The position numbers and the translations under genes were made by a program. A stretch of DNA of 64,000 nucleotides from Celerinatantimonas yamalensis (lineage in GTDB: Bacteria; Pseudomonadota; Gammaproteobacteria; Enterobacterales; Celerinatantimonadaceae), in the NCBI RefSeq assembly GCF_046054155.1, contig NZ_JBEQCT010000001.1, positions 1 to 64,000 on the forward strand, read 5' to 3'. Below, piece by piece: positions 49,923-58,581 of this stretch (its first letter is position 1; every line of letters starts with the position of its first letter). The notes under the pieces were generated by a model. It was not told the DNA's origin. It was given only the letters and a program-made list of their open reading frames with translations, and made no database searches.

Positions 49923-50696
49923 TTAGGATGCTGTGTGGAGATGTTTCCACACCGCGCCATAAGTGCCAAGCTCACTGAAACCGCCATCAGCGGCGAGGTC
50001 GATGCCGGTGATGAAGCTGGCGGCGTCGCTCGCGAGAAAGAGAACCACCTCAGCCATCTCCTTTGGACGGCCCGCGCGTCCTAGCGGTGTCAGCTCAACC
50101 AACTCGCGAATTAGCGTACCAGCAGAGTCCATCATTGGCGTTGCTATGACTCCGGGATGGAGCGCGTTGACACGGATGTTGGCGGGCGCGAGCTCGATTG
50201 CCGCTGATTTTGTCAGGCCGCGCACCGCCCATTTGGATGTGGAATAACCCGCGACCGGGTGGCCCATTATGCCGGCAGTAGAGCCTAGGTTGACAATACT
50301 GCCGCCACCACTGCGCTTCATCAGCGGCGCACACGCCTGTATGCCAAGAAATTGCCCCGTCAGGTTGACGTTCAACATGCGATCCCATTCCTCCCTCGTG
50401 GTATCGGTGAGTGCATGGCGAACATTGGTGCCCGCGTTGTTAATGAGAATATCAAGCCTTCCTGTCTGTTCCTCTATTTCGCCTACCACCCTCTGCCAAT
50501 CCGCGGCATCAGTGACGTCGAGACGTTCGAAACTGGCACCCTTACCAATCTCTGCGGCGAGTGCATGGCCCTCCTCCTCCAGTACGTCACACAGGAATAC
50601 GCGCGCGCCCTCACGGACGAATAAGCGCGCCTCTGCCTCACCTTGCCCGCGTGCGCCACCCGTTATTAACACTACCTTATTTTCAAGCCTACCCAT
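49923..50696 (-). CDS. Short-chain dehydrogenase/reductase
   Basis: 257 residues of classical SDR. The cofactor motif is TGGARGQGEAEARLF at 12-26, with a Lys/Arg-poor second strand favouring NAD (FLCDVLEEEG). NNAGTN is near 89, and the catalytic Ser-Tyr-Lys appears as NLGSTAG and AGYSTSKWAV. The C-terminal FITGIDLAADGGFS is a standard ending. Such enzymes are often called 3-alpha-hydroxysteroid or glucose 1-dehydrogenases; the substrate is unknown. Divergent from the LysR gene 144 bp away. Base composition is richer in G+C than its neighbours. Confidence 0.85.
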   Translation of the reverse strand: MGRLENKVVLITGGARGQGEAEARLFVREGARVFLCDVLEEEGHALAAEIGKGASFERLDVTDAADWQRVVGEIEEQTGRLDILINNAGTNVRHALTDTTREEWDRMLNVNLTGQFLGIQACAPLMKRSGGGSIVNLGSTAGIMGHPVAGYSTSKWAVRGLTKSAAIELAPANIRVNALHPGVIATPMMDSAGTLIRELVELTPLGRAGRPKEMAEVVLFLASDAASFITGIDLAADGGFSELGTYGAVWKHLHTAS

Positions 50697-50840
50697 GTCG
50701 TTTCTCCTGGTTCTGTCGTACTCTGTCGATTTCGATTAATCGGCGCAAACGCGCCTAGATCCCAAGCGAACACTATAATTGAGAGCTTTCATTTAGATAA
50801 TCCGCTAAATTATGCGAACATAACCAACCAGGAGTGTGGA

Positions 50841-51713
50841 ATGGATCGACTAGAAAGCATGTCTGTGTTTGCCCGCGTAGCCGAAGCGGGCAGCTTTAGC
50901 GCAGCAGCCAAGGTGTGTGGGTTGTCCCCTACCATGGTTGCAAATCACGTTCAGGACTTAGAACGCCGGCTTGGTACCAAGCTGATCCAGCGCACGACTC
51001 GTCGGCAAAGCCTGACGGAGGTGGGTCAAACTTTCCTCTTCGATTGCTTAGATGTGCTTGCCCGCGTCGAAGCGGCGGAGGACGCAGCACGAGAACGGCA
51101 TAGCTCTCCCTCCGGATGTCTGCGGGTAAATGCCACTGTGTCATTCGGCACAAACGTCGTGACGCCGCTTATTCACGATTACCTCAAGCTCTACCCAGAC
51201 GTGGAAGTCGACCTACGGCTAACCGATCGGGTTGTTGACTTGACCGAAGAGGGCATAGAGGCCGCATTCCGCTTTGGAGATCTACCCGATAGTGGACTGA
51301 TTGCCCGGCCACTGCGCCCTCGCTTTAGGTTGGTTTGTGCATCGCCCGACTATCTAGCGGAGCATGATGTGCCGCTCACGCCAGCTGACTTGGCACAACA
51401 CAATTGCCTCTTGTTCCGGGATGGTGCTCCGCGCAATTACTGGCAGTTCTCCGGTTTGCCGCCCGTCCGCGTGTCGGGCCGCTTCGTTGTCGATAATGGC
51501 GCGGCATTGCTGTCGGCGGTGAGGGATGGCTTAGGTGTGGCGCTGCTGGCGGATTTCGAAATAGCTGATGATATTGCTGCGGGGCGCCTGGTTAGGTTGT
51601 TGTGCGATACTGCCACTCCGGCATGGCCGCTGGCCCTCGTTCACTTGGCTGACCGGCGCATGACGGCCAAGCTAAGCCGGTTTGTTGAATTCGTGCTTCA
51701 ACGATTGGGATGA
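50841..51713 (+). CDS. LysR-family transcriptional regulator
   Basis: 290 residues. HTH FARVAEAGSFSAAAKVCGLS then PTMVANHVQDLERRLG. The C-terminal domain begins with GCLRVNATVSFGTNVVTPLI. The AEAGSFSAAA/ERRLGTKL pattern is of the CrgA/DmlR-like LysR group that regulates divergent oxidoreductases. CAGGAGTGTGG precedes the ATG. High G+C, like the SDR gene, so the pair was probably acquired as a unit. Confidence 0.85.
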   Translation: MDRLESMSVFARVAEAGSFSAAAKVCGLSPTMVANHVQDLERRLGTKLIQRTTRRQSLTEVGQTFLFDCLDVLARVEAAEDAARERHSSPSGCLRVNATVSFGTNVVTPLIHDYLKLYPDVEVDLRLTDRVVDLTEEGIEAAFRFGDLPDSGLIARPLRPRFRLVCASPDYLAEHDVPLTPADLAQHNCLLFRDGAPRNYWQFSGLPPVRVSGRFVVDNGAALLSAVRDGLGVALLADFEIADDIAAGRLVRLLCDTATPAWPLALVHLADRRMTAKLSRFVEFVLQRLG

Positions 51714-51779
51714 TCCGTTACTGACCCGATAGATCCCAGTGTGCGCCCACCGATTTAGGAAATAATGGCAGGCGAAGAA

Positions 51780-51974
51780 TTATCCTGTCGCCGTAAAGGC
51801 CGGGAATCGATATCTTGCAATGACCCTATGTGTGCTTGCGCCAAGATTTTCTAACATTGCAGCACTGCTTTCATTACGTGCTAGTCCCACAATATCGTAA
51901 TGATTGTCTAGACGATTTTTTACGATCGCTTGTCCAATAAACCCTGTCGCGCGAGTCACAAATATACGTTTCAT
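51780..51974 (-). pseudogene. NAD(P)-binding (NmrA/extended SDR) fragment
   Basis: From ATG 51974 the minus strand reads KRIFVTRATGFIGQAIVKN and then VGLARNESSAAMLENLGAST. This is the Rossmann start of an NAD(P)-dependent epimerase-like protein, with GATGFIG altered to RATGFIG. After about 50 residues similarity ends and a stop follows at 51780. Truncated. Confidence 0.7.
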
Positions 51975-52129
51975 AGTCTGCCCTACTTTGTGTTGATCAA
52001 TAAAAGTCATCGTATGAGGCACTGAGCTTTACTAAAGTAATGATCTTATCGTGGTATAGCAGCTAATAGGGCAATTGTGAAACATACGACAGAGCAGCAC
52101 CTTGCGATATTTTTAAAGAAAAAACGTTA

Positions 52130-52262
52130 ACGCATTGATCCTATTTCATTGGGCTTCGATAGTGTGCGACGGCGTACACCGGGGTTGCGACGTGAAGAAG
52201 TGGCTCAGCGGGCTCACATTAGCGTGACTTGGTATACTTGGTTAGAGCAGAGTCGTGGTGGC
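52130..52262 (+). pseudogene. XRE (MmyB-like) regulator fragment
   Basis: The + strand frame reads FDSVRRRRTPGLRREEVAQR and AHISVTWYTWLEQSRGG, the HTH of MmyB-like XRE regulators that usually sit beside short-chain dehydrogenases. No start codon remains. The frame is cut at about 52262, exactly where the glutaredoxin-like pseudogene on the other strand ends. Confidence 0.7.
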
Positions 52263-52530
52263 GCCCCGTCTTCCAATAGCTCTGTACGATGAGTAGAACC
52301 TTCTGGGGCGTTACGCTTTTCGATGGGAGAATTCAGCTTATACATGGCTCTACGGGTCTTGGCGCACATGGGCAAGCGGCGAATTGGTAGAGTGAGACGT
52401 GTTTCAGCTCATTGTTAACCTCTAGCTGCTTTTCAGGCGCTCGTTTTTTCTTAGCACCGCGGGTAACAAGGTTAAGGGCAATGATGATGCCGCCTAATAG
52501 ATTACGGACAAGGTTAATAAGTACTTTCAT
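52263..52530 (-). pseudogene. Glutaredoxin-family protein, frameshifted and truncated
   Basis: From ATG 52530 the minus strand encodes an N-terminal membrane-proximal helix (INLVRNLLGGIIIALNLV) and the thioredoxin-fold start LKHVSLYQFAACP. One base is lost inside the CPxC active-site codons near 52370. The other frame continues KTRRAMYKLNSPIEKRNAPE and STHRTELLEDG, then joins the XRE fragment. The deletion that fused the two genes also removed the C-terminal third. Confidence 0.75.
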
Positions 52531-52706
52531 GGAGATGACTCGTTCGTTATCTGATCAGTAAAAAGGATGGATACCGAATTGAGGCCATTCTAGCGGTAAA
52601 GTGGTGATTATTTAAGTGCTAGAGGGCGATTGTTTATAAATCTTCTCATTGTTTGTGTCATTATGTCGGTGTGATATGCAGGCATTTTTAACCCATTGGA
52701 GTTCGC

Positions 52707-52898
52707 ATGAATAATAAAATTATTGGTCTCATTCTGATTGTTGCCGGTGTTGCTTTAGCGCTATGGGGTTATAACATTTATGATGCTGCGGCTTCCCAAG
52801 TGACTCGTGCCTTAAGTGGTGACACACCTGTTAAAGCGTGGGTGGGTATGGTCGGCGGTGCTATCTGTATTGTGGTTGGTCTGTCTAGAATGCGCTGA
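52707..52898 (+). CDS. DUF3185 small membrane protein
   Basis: A 63-residue protein with two membrane helices (about 4-22: IIGLILIVAGVALALWGY; about 44-60: WVGMVGGAICIVVGLSRM). The connecting loop YDAAASQVTRALSGDTP is characteristic of DUF3185. GGAGTTCGC precedes the ATG. Function unknown; it is conserved in gammaproteobacteria. Confidence 0.85.
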   Translation: MNNKIIGLILIVAGVALALWGYNIYDAAASQVTRALSGDTPVKAWVGMVGGAICIVVGLSRMR

Positions 52899-52910
52899 AA
52901 AATAACTAGA

Positions 52911-52951
52911 GTCAGACCATGATAGACATTTTTGTCTGACTCTAAATTATA
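52911..52951 (+). terminator. Hairpin after the DUF3185 gene
   Basis: AGAGTCAGAC and GTCTGACTCT form a perfect 10-bp stem with a 16-base loop containing ATTTTT. It may be a terminator or the edge of the adjacent IS remnant. Confidence 0.5.
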
Positions 52952-52997
52952 CTCAATGCGTGTGTTCTTCTATCAATATGAAGCGTGAAGTTTGTTT

Positions 52998-53285
52998 TCA
53001 TTTTACTGGTATGTCTTGCAAGCTGGTTTCCAATACTTTCGTTGGCGGATGATGGTCTTTTAAAGCAAACTTTTGAGTCGCATCAGAGTGATCTTTAGGT
53101 TGAAGGGACAGGTCATGTGGTTTATCTGTTGAAATTAGAAGAAGATTATGACGATCACCAATGGCTTGCATAATAGTTGTAAATGGGATGTTTTCTTCGT
53201 TTGACGCTATGTATTTATGACCACTTTCCCCGTTTTCTAACACTAGGCGGGCATCCGATAAATGAACTGCGGCTAACAACCGCAT
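52998..53285 (-). CDS. Uncharacterised 95-residue ORF downstream of the ISAs1 remnant
   Basis: An open frame on the minus strand starting 7 bp after the stop of the transposase remnant. There is no clear Shine-Dalgarno. The N-terminus (RLLAAVHLSDARLVLENGES) resembles nothing I can name. It could be a passenger or a fragment of the IS insertion target. Low confidence that it is expressed. Confidence 0.35.
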   Translation of the reverse strand: MRLLAAVHLSDARLVLENGESGHKYIASNEENIPFTTIMQAIGDRHNLLLISTDKPHDLSLQPKDHSDATQKFALKDHHPPTKVLETSLQDIPVK

Positions 53286-53291
53286 GAGTGT

Positions 53292-54405
53292 TTATTTTTT
53301 ATTCACATTATTAAAATCAGCAGTTAAAACTGCCTCTAATATGGAAGTATTCATTATGCAACGTTTCTTTTTTCCAACAAGACTGACTTGAGTCGGTTCT
53401 GCTCGAAGCATATGAAGGCTCATATGACACAGGCAGGCTAAGTTCTCTTCACCATGCGCCTTATAAATCTGGCAAGCATCTTTGCCCCAATTCTCTCTAA
53501 CTGATGGCAAGGCTTGCTTTGCACTGAGCTCTTTTAAACTAATATAGTAGCGATAATCCAGGTCAACTTTCTTTCCCTTTTTTACTCGGAAATTCTCGAC
53601 TATTACGATACTTTTTAACCCTTTCCAACGAGAGAAATTCCCCTCGAATTGATCGCTGTTATAAACATAACATTGGCGGGATCCAATACGCCCATACCCT
53701 TGTTCTAATGAGAGATTTTCAGCAGTACATGCACGTTCCATCGCAAAGGCTTTTTCTACAGCTTGACGTAGTTTTCCCTCATTATTTTTACAGCAAGTAG
53801 ATAATCGCCGCCTTGATCAATAATGGTTTTTGCGATTTTGGTTTGGCAAGCCATTGCATCAATTGTCACTAAGGTTCCTTTAATATCGAGCATTTTTATT
53901 AGCTCAGGAATTGCAGTCATTTCATTGTTTTTTGTTCAGTTTTTAGCTGACCCAATGCCAATTTATTTGATGATGCATACGAACTTATCATATGAATGGT
54001 GCTTGTACGGTCTTCACAATTATATGAGCCTCGAAGAGTTTTTCCATCAATGGCTATCACTTGACCGTAAGTCAATGTATGGATGGAGGCCATCCAATTA
54101 ATAAAGCACTCATGAAACTCGTTGGGTTCGATAGTTGAAATAATCCGAGCAATCGTGTCATCAGCGGGAATATTTGTTAAAAACAGACCATTACGCTGAA
54201 ACCAATCATGATGCCCCTAGATATATTCCAGAATATCAAACCATTCCTTGGCACCCGCGATAACCGCACATAAAGGACCGAACAAAACCTCGAATAAACA
54301 ATAAGTTAATTTTTCACTTTGACGTTGGTTTGTAATCGGTTTTAAATGTTCTTTAAAGTGATGAATATGCATAGCGCTTCCAGAAAAGGCGCATAAGATC
54401 ACCAT
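53292..54405 (-). pseudogene. ISAs1-family transposase, multiply disrupted
   Basis: Minus strand from about 54372. FKEHLKPITNQRQSEKLTYC and LCAVIAGAKEWFDILEYI then a TAG at about 54220; next VIAIDGKTLRGSYN with the first Asp; a frameshift near 53938 in an A-run; then TLVTIDAMACQTKIAKTIID with the second Asp. The end has ENWGKDACQIYKAHG, where an in-frame deletion of about 15 residues has removed the WxIEN segment carrying the catalytic Glu. It is clearly dead. It is related to the fragment at 46150 but distinct from the ISAs1 at 21465. Confidence 0.85.
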
Positions 54406-54605
54406 GAAAGGTGATCGTTAAAGCGATCTGTTTGTTTGACTAAAAAACGTTCACGATCTCATTCTGGTGAATGTATTGCGCAAAAATTGGTTTTTATTTG
54501 AGAAAATGAAACGTATGTTGCAATCACAGTATTAAAAATTCCCACTGCCAGTTATAACGATACAGCCTGACGATAGCCAGGCGTATGGGATAGCTGGGTA
54601 AACGA

Positions 54606-55871
54606 CTAATGATAACGGCTTATGATGAGCGATGCATTGACACCACCAAATCCAAAGCCATTACACAACGCGTGTTCAGTCTCATGGACTTTTGCTCGAT
54701 TAGGTACGACATCTAAGCCTTTGACTGAGTCATCCGGATCCGTGTGGTTGAGCGTTGGTGGCAATAGATTGTGTATCACAGCCATGGCAGTAAAAATCGA
54801 TTCGATACCACCGGCGGCGCCTAACAGGTGGCCCGTTGCAGATTTGGTCGCGGAAATGGGTATGGCTGCTAATTGTTCACCAAAGACACTTTTCAGGCTG
54901 GCAATTTCCGCATTGTCGCCCACAAAAGTAGACGTCGCATGAGCATTGACGTGCGCGATGTCGGACGTTGATAACCCTGATTGCTTCAGAGCACGTTTAA
55001 TCGAAAGTGCTGCACCTGAGCCATCTTTGGGTCCAGACGTGATATGGTGAGCGTCAGCACTGGTACCATATCCGCTGATCACTGCCTGTGGAATTGCGCC
55101 ACGTTGTAACGCATGATCTAAGGTTTCAATGACCATTAGACCTGCGCCTTCACCCATTACAAAACCTGAACGATTCTGGTCAAAAGGACGTGAAGCTTTA
55201 GTAGGGTCTGTACTGGTGGAAAGGGCTTTAAGTGCATTAAACCCTGCCAGAGAAAGAGGGTCTACGCATGCTTCAGCACCGCCGACTAACGCCACGTCTG
55301 CTTCATTATTCCGTATCATTCGAATGCCATCGCCAATAGCTTGGATGCCTGCAGCGCAAGCGGTGACCGGACAGCCTATTGGACCTTTAAAGCCATATTT
55401 TATTGAGACGTTCCCAGCAGCGAGATTTGCCAAAAAGGCAGGAATAGTAAATGGAGAAATCCGTTTGTAGCCTTTGTTATCTAAGATTTTTTGTGCCTGT
55501 GTGATCGTGGTGAAGCCGCCGACACCTGATGCAATAATGGTCGCTGTGTTTTCTTTGTCTTGATCGTTTTCTGGAAACCAGTTGGCTTGGGTCAATGCTT
55601 CCTGAGCAGCGGCTAGCGCATAACAGGTAAAACGGTCGAGTTTTTTAAGTTCTTTGATCGCGACTATATCCGAAAAATCAAAACCTGCTTTAGCGTCTTG
55701 CTCTTTAGTTGGGACCAATCCAGCAATCTTTACTGGGAATCCTTCTGTATCAAATCTGTCTATAAATCGAATGCCTGACTGCCCAGCAGTCAGTCGCTGC
55801 CAAACTGAATTAATGCCGCAGCCGAGTGGACTAACAATCCCCATACCAGTGATAACTATCGGTGAATTCAT
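54606..55871 (-). CDS. fabF: 3-oxoacyl-ACP synthase II (KAS II, FabF-like)
   Basis: 421 residues from ATG 55871; the in-frame ATG at 55931 adds a poor extension. VITGMGIVSPLGCGINSVW opens the thiolase fold. The nucleophile Cys is in CPVTACAAGIQAIGDG (about 170), the two His in HVNAHATST (about 309) and KSATGHLLGAAG (about 347), and NGFGFGGVNAS closes it. It condenses malonyl-ACP with acyl-ACP. No other fab genes are adjacent and it is divergent from a TetR gene. It is therefore probably a second, regulated paralogue rather than the main fabF. Confidence 0.85.
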   Translation of the reverse strand: MNSPIVITGMGIVSPLGCGINSVWQRLTAGQSGIRFIDRFDTEGFPVKIAGLVPTKEQDAKAGFDFSDIVAIKELKKLDRFTCYALAAAQEALTQANWFPENDQDKENTATIIASGVGGFTTITQAQKILDNKGYKRISPFTIPAFLANLAAGNVSIKYGFKGPIGCPVTACAAGIQAIGDGIRMIRNNEADVALVGGAEACVDPLSLAGFNALKALSTSTDPTKASRPFDQNRSGFVMGEGAGLMVIETLDHALQRGAIPQAVISGYGTSADAHHITSGPKDGSGAALSIKRALKQSGLSTSDIAHVNAHATSTFVGDNAEIASLKSVFGEQLAAIPISATKSATGHLLGAAGGIESIFTAMAVIHNLLPPTLNHTDPDDSVKGLDVVPNRAKVHETEHALCNGFGFGGVNASLIISRYH

Positions 55872-55967
55872 ATCCGTCCCAATAAATGTTACAGTAGATG
55901 CAGACGGTAGCACTGCATTATATATGATCAAGATAATATTTAGTTAGTGAGCGAGGTAAGTGTCGTT

Positions 55968-56579
55968 ATGCCATATGACAAATCACACAAAGGAAAATCT
56001 CGTATCCGCATTATTGAAGCGGCGACGGAACTGTTTAGCCGCTTCGGCTTTGATAAAGTTGCAATCGGTCAGGTGATGAAAGAAGCTCACATGACTCACG
56101 GAGCGTTTTATTCTCATTTTGAATCTAAAGAAGCACTTTACGCAGAGTGTTTTTCTGAATTATTAAAAGAGAGTAGCCGAGCACGATTAGTTAAATATCC
56201 CCTGACAATGAATAAATTATTGGCGTTGACAGATAACTATTGGGGACTTCATCAGTTTCATAAAATGCAGCCAGGGCTCGAAAGTGTCTTATTTAATGAA
56301 CTGGGTAGCGATAACGATAAAATTAAGCAACTATTTCAACAGTCTTATGACAATGTGCGAATCATGCTGGAGAGGCGCATTGTTGCGCTCTGTCGAATCC
56401 GAAAAATTGGACTCACGAGTGAATATATAAGCGATCGGGCAAGAGTTATTATGGCCTCACTCGTTGGGGCGGTTACCATTGCTAAGATGATTTCCAACGA
56501 AGATGAACGACAAAAATTGTTAAAAACAGCTCAAGCACAGATTTTGTCTATGCTAGGCAATGGCAAAATTATTATTTAA
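55968..56579 (+). CDS. TetR-family transcriptional regulator
   Basis: 203 residues from the ATG at 55968 (GAGGTAAG 9 bases upstream; the GTG at 55947 lies before that site). HTH: IIEAATELFSRFGFDKVAIGQVMKEAHMTHGAFYSHFESKEAL in outline, a textbook TetR motif with AFYSHF. The C-terminal ligand domain is variable, as usual. Divergent from the fabF-like gene with a 96-bp gap, so it probably represses that gene, perhaps in response to acyl compounds. Confidence 0.85.
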   Translation: MPYDKSHKGKSRIRIIEAATELFSRFGFDKVAIGQVMKEAHMTHGAFYSHFESKEALYAECFSELLKESSRARLVKYPLTMNKLLALTDNYWGLHQFHKMQPGLESVLFNELGSDNDKIKQLFQQSYDNVRIMLERRIVALCRIRKIGLTSEYISDRARVIMASLVGAVTIAKMISNEDERQKLLKTAQAQILSMLGNGKIII

Positions 56580-56847
56580 CTTTTCGGTGGTAACATTCAC
56601 AATCCATTTATGATCGGTTGAAGTGTCATATCGTGCTGAGTTTAATTGAGTCATCCAATTTAATAAGTCAACAGAGTTATATGCAGCGTAATAGATATTA
56701 TTTTAGATCAGCTAAAAAGTGTTATTAGCGAGGTTTATCTAAATACGCATGAGTTATACGTTATTTCCTATAAATTGGGTTCGTCAATAATATAATAAAA
56801 GTGATATAAATATCAATTGATTAATCGAGCTAGCTTTAGGGAACAAT

Positions 56848-57309
56848 ATGGCAATTCAACTATTACAAATTAGCAATGATGAATTTGAAGAAACTTTCGG
56901 CATATTCAAACAATATATGTACCCTATCATCGATGCTGCAATTGGCTGGGATGAGGTGTATCAATCTAACGGTTTTCGATCTCATTTGAAGCCCGAATGG
57001 TTTAGCTGGATTACCGTTAAGGGCCAACGAGTCGGTTTAGTCTGTCATCGTTTTCGAGAGGCCAGCTTACATATCCATCTCCTTATTATTTTTAGCCATG
57101 CACAGCGCAAAGGGCTTGCCTCTGAGGTATTGAATGCTCTTGAGGTTGAGGCGAGTAATTGTGATAAGTTAGTCACCTTAAGTTGCTTCAAGAATAATAA
57201 TCAAGCATTTGAATTATATAATAAAAATGGATATGTCATTCACGCAGAAGATGAGATGTTTTATGATCTTATCAAGATGAATTCTTACCTAACAAACACG
57301 GCACAATGA
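56848..57309 (+). CDS. GNAT N-acetyltransferase
   Basis: 153 residues. The acetyl-CoA-binding loop is FSHAQRKGLASEVLNALE and motif B is VTLSCFKNNNQAFELYNKNGYVI. TTTAGGGAACAAT precedes the ATG. Just before the stop codon there is CTAACAAACACGGC, followed by an AACGTTGTGAGCGTG dyad, faintly attC-like, so it may be an old cassette. Its neighbours are not cassettes. Confidence 0.8.
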   Translation: MAIQLLQISNDEFEETFGIFKQYMYPIIDAAIGWDEVYQSNGFRSHLKPEWFSWITVKGQRVGLVCHRFREASLHIHLLIIFSHAQRKGLASEVLNALEVEASNCDKLVTLSCFKNNNQAFELYNKNGYVIHAEDEMFYDLIKMNSYLTNTAQ

Positions 57310-57598
57310 ACGTTGTGAGCGTGTGCTGCGTACTCGCTTTTACCGCCGATTGAAAAGACAGTCCCCCAATAGAACTGTTAACTGTTTACAATTTTGGCGC
57401 TTTTTTAACGCTAGAGACTATTGGTAGTTGTGTAAAAAGCGGAATAGCAACGAGGTATAGTGGTTTGGCCAAAAATCAAACATACCAATTGCAATGGATG
57501 GCGGAACTATCGCAAGCCGCAACTTTTAAAAAGTCATGAGCAGCCAAAAGCTAACCCACCTTATTTCAACCCATTCTTTTACGCTTTTTCATCCCGTC

Positions 57599-58474
57599 TC
57601 AATTCAGTGGTCGGATCAACATGCCAACCTTCGGGTGTACTACTCGGCGTTTCGTGGTGACGGCATAAAAGTTTTCATAAACATTGGGGAGTAGCATATA
57701 GTTTTTCAATTCACCTGAGTCGATTTCATCCTTGACGACCACCTCCGGCATGATGGCCAATGCCCCAATGTCTCGCGTGAGTAGGCGCAACATGGCCATA
57801 TCATCTGATTCTGCAACGATTTCCGGTTCCAATTTATATTGTGCGGCAAAAGAGTTGAAGGCAGTGCGTAGCGGGTTTTCGCCATAGGGAACGATCCAGC
57901 GACGATGGCGATAGCTTTCGCCAAGTTCTGGTTTTAAATCCAGTCCGGGTGGGCCAATGATTGCAACGGGCTGGCGCGCTAGCACGCGGCTTTGCCAGTT
58001 GTTGATGTTAGAGCCATGTACCGTAATACTGGTCAGCGCCATATCCAGCTGCAACTCGTTCATGGCATTCAATAGGCCGGTCTGACTCATTGACTGCAAT
58101 GAGAACCGGCAGTCATTTTGATCCAGCAACGGCTGCACAAATTGCTCAATGAAATTGCGTGAAATAGTAGACAGTATCCCAATGCGGATCGGGGTGCTAG
58201 GTAGCGCCGTGCCGCTGGTCAACAATTGTTCCAGTTCCTCACCATTTTTGAAGATCTCATTGGCGTAATTCAGCGCATGGTAACCGCTTTCGGTCAGCTG
58301 CAGTTTTCGGCCTTGCCGGGTAAACAGGCTGACATGGAGTGATTCCTCTAATTGTTTGATCTGTGAGGATAGGGCCGACTGCGAGATATGAAGGTTCTGC
58401 GCAGTTTTGGTCAAGTTGCCTTGACGGGCAACCTGCCAGAAGTAGTAAAGGTGATGATAATTGAGACGACTCAT
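57599..58474 (-). CDS. LysR-family regulator adjacent to dabBA
   Basis: 291 residues. LNYHHLYYFWQVARQGNLTKTAQNLHIS, QSALSSQIKQLEESL is the HTH in outline, of the NhaR/CbbR-adjacent LysR type. The effector domain has PIRIGILSTISRNFIEQFV and EIVAESDDMAMLRLL. A LysR gene beside dabBA is recurrent in proteobacteria, and this one is divergent, 107 bp from dabB. It presumably senses low CO2/bicarbonate through a metabolite and activates the operon. Confidence 0.85.
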   Translation of the reverse strand: MSRLNYHHLYYFWQVARQGNLTKTAQNLHISQSALSSQIKQLEESLHVSLFTRQGRKLQLTESGYHALNYANEIFKNGEELEQLLTSGTALPSTPIRIGILSTISRNFIEQFVQPLLDQNDCRFSLQSMSQTGLLNAMNELQLDMALTSITVHGSNINNWQSRVLARQPVAIIGPPGLDLKPELGESYRHRRWIVPYGENPLRTAFNSFAAQYKLEPEIVAESDDMAMLRLLTRDIGALAIMPEVVVKDEIDSGELKNYMLLPNVYENFYAVTTKRRVVHPKVGMLIRPLN

Positions 58475-58485
58475 GAGACACCTTT

Positions 58486-58502
58486 GTTCTATAAAACAGA
58501 AC
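58486..58502. promoter_or_regulatory. LysR-type palindrome in the dab promoter region
   Basis: GTTCT-N7-AGAAC (58486-58502) within the 107-bp divergent region, followed by an AT-rich tract (TTATTATATATTTTAC) that could be the -10/-35 zone for dabB. The arrangement suits a LysR recognition site. Confidence 0.5.
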
Positions 58503-58581
58503 GATTACTTAATTATTATATATTTTACTTAATAAATTGAGTGCTGCAAGATCCCTACACATAAAAAATGTGGGATGTATC

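Noticed and set aside
53823..54101. 92-codon + strand ORF with hydrophobic start
   Set aside because: It is the antisense of the ISAs1 transposase remnant, whose minus-strand reading matches the family.
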